From: an uncultured Peptostreptococcus sp.
Lineage (GTDB): Bacteria > Bacillota > Clostridia > Peptostreptococcales > Peptostreptococcaceae
Assembly: GCA_900759325.1 (NCBI GenBank)
Contig: CAAEUW010000018.1
Span: 56,869 to 120,868 of the forward strand
DNA length: 64,000 bases
Reading direction: 5' to 3'
The number at the start of each line of letters is the position of its first letter. Within the stretch, counting starts at the first letter, position 1. This document shows positions 59,928-64,000 of this stretch, piece by piece. The position numbers and the translations under genes were made by a program. The notes beneath the pieces are model-generated. The model worked only from the letters and a program-made list of their open reading frames with translations. It was not told the origin of the DNA and did no database searches.

Positions 59928-60944
59928 ATGAAGATAGTTATAGATGGAATGGGCGGAGATAATGCACCTATGGCCCCTGTAGAGGGAGCCTGCATGGCCG
60001 TCAAGGAATACGGTATAGATATAGTAATAACAGGTGATAAGGGTCTACTAGAGGCAGAATTAGCCAAGTATGATTGTGACAAGACAAAGATAGAAATAGT
60101 CCCTACTAGCCAGGTCATTACAAATGATGAGAAGCCAGTAGTTGCTATTAGGAGGAAGACGGACTCATCTATGGTAGTGGCCCTTAATATGGTTAAAAAT
60201 AAGAAGGCTGATGCCATGGTATCAGCTGGCAGCACAGGGGCCCTTCTAAGTGGCGGTGTCTTTGTAATTAAAAGGATCAAGGGCATTAGCAGGCCTTGTA
60301 TATGTACAGCCATACCTACAATGGATGGGGGACTTAGCCTTTTATCAGATACTGGTGCCAATGTAGACTGTGATGCCCAGCAGTTAGTTGACTTTGCAGC
60401 CATGACTAATATCTATGCCAAGAGGGTTATGAAGATAGACAAGCCTAGGGTTGCCTTGGCCAATATTGGTACAGAAGAAGGCAAGGGTAATGACCTAGTA
60501 AAGACTACATTTGACCTACTGAAGGACAGGAATGACATGAACTTTATAGGCAATATGGAAACTAGGGAAATACTCAATGGTGTTTGTGATGTAGTTATAT
60601 GTGACGGCTTTATAGGTAATATGATAGTTAAGACCCTAGAGGGAACAGTACTTTCACTTTTCAAGAAGTTAAAGGAGACTATGATGTCTTCTACTAAGGC
60701 CAAGCTAGGAGCCCTAATGATGAAAGATAGCCTAAGAGGTCTAAAGGACTCACTTGACTACTCTTCACATGGTGGTGCACCATTTTTAGGAGTAGAGGGA
60801 GGCCTAATAAAGGCACACGGTAGCTCTGATGCTAGGGCAATCAAGAATGCTATTAGGCAGGCAATCCAGTTTGTAGATGGAAATGTAGTTGAGGAAATTA
60901 GGGCATATATATCAAGCGACCAGGAAAAGGAAGAAGACAAGTAG
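59928..60944 (+). CDS. plsX: Phosphate acyltransferase PlsX
   Basis: Converts acyl-ACP to acyl phosphate for phospholipid synthesis, 338 aa. The N-terminus reads VIDGMGGDNAPMAPVEGA; mid-protein blocks include SAGSTGALL and KVVICDGFIGN-like (VVICDGFIGNM). The C-terminal segment GGAPFLGVEGGLIKAHGSSD is conserved in the family. TGGAGG precedes the ATG. fabH and acpP, which often follow plsX, are replaced here by fbp. Confidence 0.95.
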   Translation: MKIVIDGMGGDNAPMAPVEGACMAVKEYGIDIVITGDKGLLEAELAKYDCDKTKIEIVPTSQVITNDEKPVVAIRRKTDSSMVVALNMVKNKKADAMVSAGSTGALLSGGVFVIKRIKGISRPCICTAIPTMDGGLSLLSDTGANVDCDAQQLVDFAAMTNIYAKRVMKIDKPRVALANIGTEEGKGNDLVKTTFDLLKDRNDMNFIGNMETREILNGVCDVVICDGFIGNMIVKTLEGTVLSLFKKLKETMMSSTKAKLGALMMKDSLRGLKDSLDYSSHGGAPFLGVEGGLIKAHGSSDARAIKNAIRQAIQFVDGNVVEEIRAYISSDQEKEEDK

Positions 60945-60974
60945 GTAAACCAGACGAGTGTTTTGGAGGTAGAT

Positions 60975-62951
60975 ATGAGAGATAATTTAGCTGTCGACGA
61001 AAAGGACCTTAAGTTCAAGTATTTGAAACTGATGTCCAACCAGTATAAGACAATATCTGAAGCAAGTACGGAAATAATCAATTTAGAGGCAATATTGAAC
61101 CTACCAAAGGGGACAGAGCATTTTTTATCAGACATACACGGAGAGCATGAACCCTTTATCCACGTTTTGAAAAATGGGTCAGGCGTGGTCAGGAGAAAGA
61201 TTGATGAGCTCTTTACAAATACCATGATGGATTCGGAAAAGAGGTCCTTGGCTACCTTGGTCTACTATCCATTTAGCAAGATGGAGATGATAAAGAAGAC
61301 TGAGGCAAATATGGAGGACTTCTATAGGATATCTATATATAGGTTGGTGGAATTATGCAAGTATTGTTCTAGTAAGTATACCAGGTCTAAGGTTAGAAAG
61401 CTCCTGCCAAAGGACTATGCCTATGTAATAGAAGAACTAATGCATGAGCACAGGAAGAGCGAGCATAAGGAAGAATACTATGTATCTCTAGTAGAATCTA
61501 TCATTACGCTGGGCCAGTCAGAGGACTTTATAGGGGCCCTAGCCAAGGTAATACAAAAGTTGGTAGTTGACAGGCTCCACATAGTTGGCGATATTTACGA
61601 CAGAGGACCAAGGCCAGACCTAATAGTAGATAGGTTGATGGACCACCACAGCGTTGACATACAGTGGGGTAACCACGACATACTTTGGATGGGGGCAGCA
61701 GCAGGTGAAAAGACTTGTATAGCAAATGCCTTGAGGATATCATCTAGGTACGATAACTTGGATATTATAGAGGATATATATGGTATAAACCTACTTCCAT
61801 TGGCCAGCTTTGCCATAAATACCTACAGGCATGACCCATGCAGTGAATTTCAGCCTAAAGTTGACCGTGATGATTCAAATATGAGGGAAATTTCCATGAT
61901 AGCCAAGATCCACAAGGCTATCAGTGTTATACAGTTCAAGCTAGAGGGGGCAATTATAAATAGGAGGCCAGAGTATGAAATGAGCCATAGGTTGCTTCTA
62001 GACAAGGTCGACTATGATAAGGGAACTATAGTAATCAAGGGTAAGACCTATCCACTTAAGGATACAAACTTCCCGACGATAGATCCTAAAGATCCATATA
62101 AATTAACAGGGGAAGAAGAAGAGATAATTGACAAGCTAGCCGATGCCTTTATGTCAAGTGACAAGCTTCAAAAACACGTAAACTTCCTCTTCTCTAAGGG
62201 AAGTATCTACCTTAAGTACAACGGAAACCTCCTAATCCATGGTGGCCTACCACTTAATGATGATGGAAGCTTTATGTCCATGGAATTAAAGGGACAGAGG
62301 TATTCGGGCAAGGCTTTGTTAGATAAGATGGAATCCCTGGTTAGAGAGGCCTACTATGAAGAAGATGAAGAAAAGAGGTCCTATGGTCTGGACATGTTCT
62401 GGTACCTATGGACAGGCAAGTGCTCGTCCCTATTTGGTAAGGATGATATGACTACCTATGAGAGGTACTTTATAGAGGACAAGGCAACTCATAAGGAGAA
62501 CAAAAACCCTTACTTCAACCTAAGAGAGGACATGACCATCCTAAAGAAGATCTTTGACGAATTCAATATGGACTTTGACGAAGACCATATAATTAATGGC
62601 CATGTTCCAGTTAAGTACAAGAAGGGAGAAAGCCCTGTCAAGGCCCAGGGTAAGGTTCTAGTAATAGATGGTGGATTTTCTAAGGCCTACCAGAGTAAGA
62701 CTGGTATGGCAGGCTACACCCTAATATACAATTCAAGAACTCTACAGCTGGTTGCCCATGAGCCTTTTACATCAAAGGAGGACGCTGTTAAAAACGAGAG
62801 AGATATCATTTCATCTACAGTCTTGGTAGAGCATAAGGCCAAGAGGAGGATGATTAAGGATACAAATGATGGTCTACAGCTATTGGAGAGGGTAGAGGAT
62901 CTTAAGGACCTTCTAGCTGCCTATAGGTCAGGCCTTATAAAGGAAAAATAA
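60975..62951 (+). CDS. fbp: Fructose-1,6-bisphosphatase, class III
   Basis: Gluconeogenic enzyme of the Firmicutes-specific class III, 658 aa, metallophosphoesterase-like. The metal-binding signatures are FLSDIHGEHEPF, VGDIYDRGPRPDLI and QWGNHDILWMG; NGHVPVKYKKGESPVKA and VIDGGFSKAYQSKTGMAGYT follow toward the C-terminus. ATG 60975 has GGAGG five bases upstream; an in-frame TTG at 60963 sits in the site itself. It probably shares a transcript with plsX (30 bases apart). Confidence 0.95.
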   Translation: MRDNLAVDEKDLKFKYLKLMSNQYKTISEASTEIINLEAILNLPKGTEHFLSDIHGEHEPFIHVLKNGSGVVRRKIDELFTNTMMDSEKRSLATLVYYPFSKMEMIKKTEANMEDFYRISIYRLVELCKYCSSKYTRSKVRKLLPKDYAYVIEELMHEHRKSEHKEEYYVSLVESIITLGQSEDFIGALAKVIQKLVVDRLHIVGDIYDRGPRPDLIVDRLMDHHSVDIQWGNHDILWMGAAAGEKTCIANALRISSRYDNLDIIEDIYGINLLPLASFAINTYRHDPCSEFQPKVDRDDSNMREISMIAKIHKAISVIQFKLEGAIINRRPEYEMSHRLLLDKVDYDKGTIVIKGKTYPLKDTNFPTIDPKDPYKLTGEEEEIIDKLADAFMSSDKLQKHVNFLFSKGSIYLKYNGNLLIHGGLPLNDDGSFMSMELKGQRYSGKALLDKMESLVREAYYEEDEEKRSYGLDMFWYLWTGKCSSLFGKDDMTTYERYFIEDKATHKENKNPYFNLREDMTILKKIFDEFNMDFDEDHIINGHVPVKYKKGESPVKAQGKVLVIDGGFSKAYQSKTGMAGYTLIYNSRTLQLVAHEPFTSKEDAVKNERDIISSTVLVEHKAKRRMIKDTNDGLQLLERVEDLKDLLAAYRSGLIKEK

Positions 62952-63022
62952 TTTGCAAAAATAAGTATATTTTGGTATTATTGTAGCATAAGATAATAGT
63001 GAAATAAACATGGAGGTGTACT

Positions 63023-63364
63023 ATGGAAAATTTAGGTCAGATAAAGATTTCAAATGATGTTATACAGACAATAGCTGGTTTTGCAGCACTAGAAATAGAC
63101 GGTATAGACAAGTCTACTTCATTTACAGACAAGCTATTTAGAAATCACGGGATAAAGGTAAGTGTTGAAGATGACAAGGCTATAATAGACATAGATATAG
63201 CTGTTAAGTATGGTCAGGTAATACCAGATGTATCACTTAAGGTTCAGGAAAGCATAGTAAACGCAGTAGAAACTATGGCAGGTCTTAAGGTTGACAAGGT
63301 AAATGTACATGTTGATAGCCTAGTGATAAAAAAGGAAAAGGCAGAAAAGAAAGAAAATGACTAG
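63023..63364 (+). CDS. Asp23/Gls24 family envelope stress protein (second copy)
   Basis: A 113-aa member of the Asp23 family beginning IKISNDVIQTIAGFAALEIDG; in the middle it reads DIDIAVKYGQVIPDVS, with VQESIVNAVETMAGLKV near the end. It is the YqhY-type copy: adjacency to nusB is conserved in Firmicutes, where the gene is linked to fatty-acid and acetyl-CoA carboxylase control. The C-terminal Lys/Glu tail is short. TGGAGGTG precedes the ATG. It overlaps nusB by eight bases. Confidence 0.9.
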   Translation: MENLGQIKISNDVIQTIAGFAALEIDGIDKSTSFTDKLFRNHGIKVSVEDDKAIIDIDIAVKYGQVIPDVSLKVQESIVNAVETMAGLKVDKVNVHVDSLVIKKEKAEKKEND

Positions 63365-63851
63365 AGCTAATAATTTAATAATGCAGAGGAAGGTTTCTAG
63401 GGAAATATTTATGAAGTATCTCTATAGCAGGGCCGTATCAAATGCGGGCTGGGAGGGTCTAAGCCAAGACCTAGATAGCTTTTTGGATTCAGTAGAAGAC
63501 GATGCTATAGAAATTCACAAGTCACATGGTGGCAAGGAAATAGATATGCTAGATTCTTATAGGGAGGTCATATTGGATTCCTCATATTTGATGGATGCAG
63601 CCAGGGCTGTTGAAGACAATATAGGGGCCATAGATGCCTATATAAATGAGTATGCGAGAAACTGGACTACAGATACAATGCCTGCAGTTGACGTTGCCAT
63701 CTTGAGATTGGCTGTCGCTGAGATCAAATTTATGTTTACTATACCAGAGGCTGTTGCCTGCGATGAGGCGGTAAACATTGCAAAAAAGTATTGTGACGAT
63801 GATGCCTACAAGTATATAAATGGTATACTTGGAAGTGTTATGAAGGCATAA
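63357..63851 (+). CDS. nusB: Transcription antitermination factor NusB
   Basis: A 164-aa helical RNA-binding protein that acts with NusE in rRNA antitermination. It has the N-terminal RKVSREIFMKYLYSRAV, and the typical C-terminal run WTTDTMPAVDVAILRLAVAEI (core DVAILRLAVAEI) and EAVACDEAVNIAKKYCDDDAYKYINGILG (core DEAVNIAKKY, KYINGILG). The ATG at 63357 overlaps the preceding stop region; a second ATG at 63381 is a possible start. The protein is longer than most (about 140 aa) because of an insert around residues 40-65. Confidence 0.92.
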   Translation: MTRANNLIMQRKVSREIFMKYLYSRAVSNAGWEGLSQDLDSFLDSVEDDAIEIHKSHGGKEIDMLDSYREVILDSSYLMDAARAVEDNIGAIDAYINEYARNWTTDTMPAVDVAILRLAVAEIKFMFTIPEAVACDEAVNIAKKYCDDDAYKYINGILGSVMKA

Positions 63852-63870
63852 TTTAATTAGATCAACAAAG

Positions 63871-63905
63871 AGGGCCTGGTGTGGATATCCACACTAGGCC
63901 CTATA
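63871..63905 (+). terminator. Terminator after nusB
   Basis: AGGGCCTGGTGTGGAT/ATCCACACTAGGCCCT, a 16-bp stem with one mismatch and no unpaired loop bases, followed by TATATTT. Confidence 0.82.
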
Positions 63906-63919
63906 TTTGTAGAAATGAA

Positions 63920-63942
63920 AACCCCCAGTTAGACTGGGGGTT
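63920..63942. mobile_element. Possible subterminal hairpin of an IS200/IS605-type element
   Basis: AACCCCCAGT/ACTGGGGGTT is a perfect 10-bp stem with a three-base loop, followed by TCCGTTTAGC. C-rich short hairpins of this kind mark the ends of IS200/IS605 insertion sequences. The window ends 58 bases later with no transposase visible, so this remains a candidate; it could equally be another terminator. Confidence 0.4.
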
Positions 63943-64000
63943 CCGTTTAGCTTTAGCGATGAGAAACTATTAAATAAATCCTCCTTTGTGTATAATTAAT

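Noticed and set aside
59840..60403. 187-residue minus-strand open frame opposite plsX
   Set aside because: Antisense shadow of plsX, crossing the rpmF terminator; no ribosome site.

Overview
The window is a dense, low-GC, AGA/AGG- and ATA-rich stretch of a Gram-positive (Firmicutes) chromosome. Nearly all genes lie on the + strand; only the PepSY lipoprotein, htpG, a nuclease lipoprotein and rpmB are on the - strand. Several features fit an anaerobic Peptostreptococcaceae/Clostridia-type organism: a surface protein with three cell-wall-binding type 2 (CWB2) repeats, a dltD-first dlt operon, class III fructose bisphosphatase, class Ib ribonucleotide reductase and the gene order asp23-fakA-recG-rsmD-coaD-tmcAL-ackA-DUF177-rpmF-plsX. 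Peptostreptococcus is a guess at genus level, inferred from gene content and not tested.

Layout. 1-5 kb: the 3' end of a Y-family polymerase, then gnd-zwf (oxidative pentose phosphate pathway) and trxB. 5-12 kb: a PepSY lipoprotein, the trkA-trkH potassium system and purA-purB. 12-21.4 kb: two small membrane proteins, then a haem-acquisition island made of a NEAT-type surface protein, an Shp-like protein, a haem/siderophore ABC transporter (binding lipoprotein, permease, ATPase) and a NEAT-CWB2 wall protein. 21.6-30.6 kb: htpG under a CIRCE operator, fchA-folD, a ClC antiporter, a UvrD-like helicase converging on a nuclease lipoprotein, a MocR-type pseudogene fragment and a thiamine-binding-like protein. 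30.7-39.2 kb: a methyltransferase, dltD-dltX-dltA-dltB-dltC, and an L,D-transpeptidase with an exceptionally long cytoplasmic region. 39.2-49.7 kb: nrdE-nrdF, a glycolipid glycosyltransferase, a polysaccharide deacetylase, a flippase-like membrane protein, rpoN, a phosphodiesterase-type enzyme and an MFS transporter. 49.7-64 kb: an adenine deaminase remnant, rpmB, then housekeeping genes from asp23 to plsX, followed by fbp, a second asp23, nusB and a hairpin that may be the end of an IS200/IS605 element.

How the genes fit together. Three themes stand out. (1) Haem uptake: surface NEAT protein to Shp-like protein to ABC transporter matches the logic and order of the streptococcal shr-shp-htsABC locus, but retention is by C-terminal transmembrane helices and CWB2 repeats; I see no LPXTG signal. 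(2) Envelope charge and building: the dlt operon (including the tiny dltX), L,D-transpeptidase, deacetylase and glycolipid synthase. (3) Conserved housekeeping: lipid precursors, translation factors, repair and redox. The best candidates for less-described biology are the haem island, the transpeptidase with about 345 cytoplasmic residues, unexplained structured RNA between fakA and recG and upstream of purA, and the gene remnants at 30.0 and 49.8 kb. I found no CRISPR array, prophage or complete insertion sequence, and no tRNA or rRNA gene.
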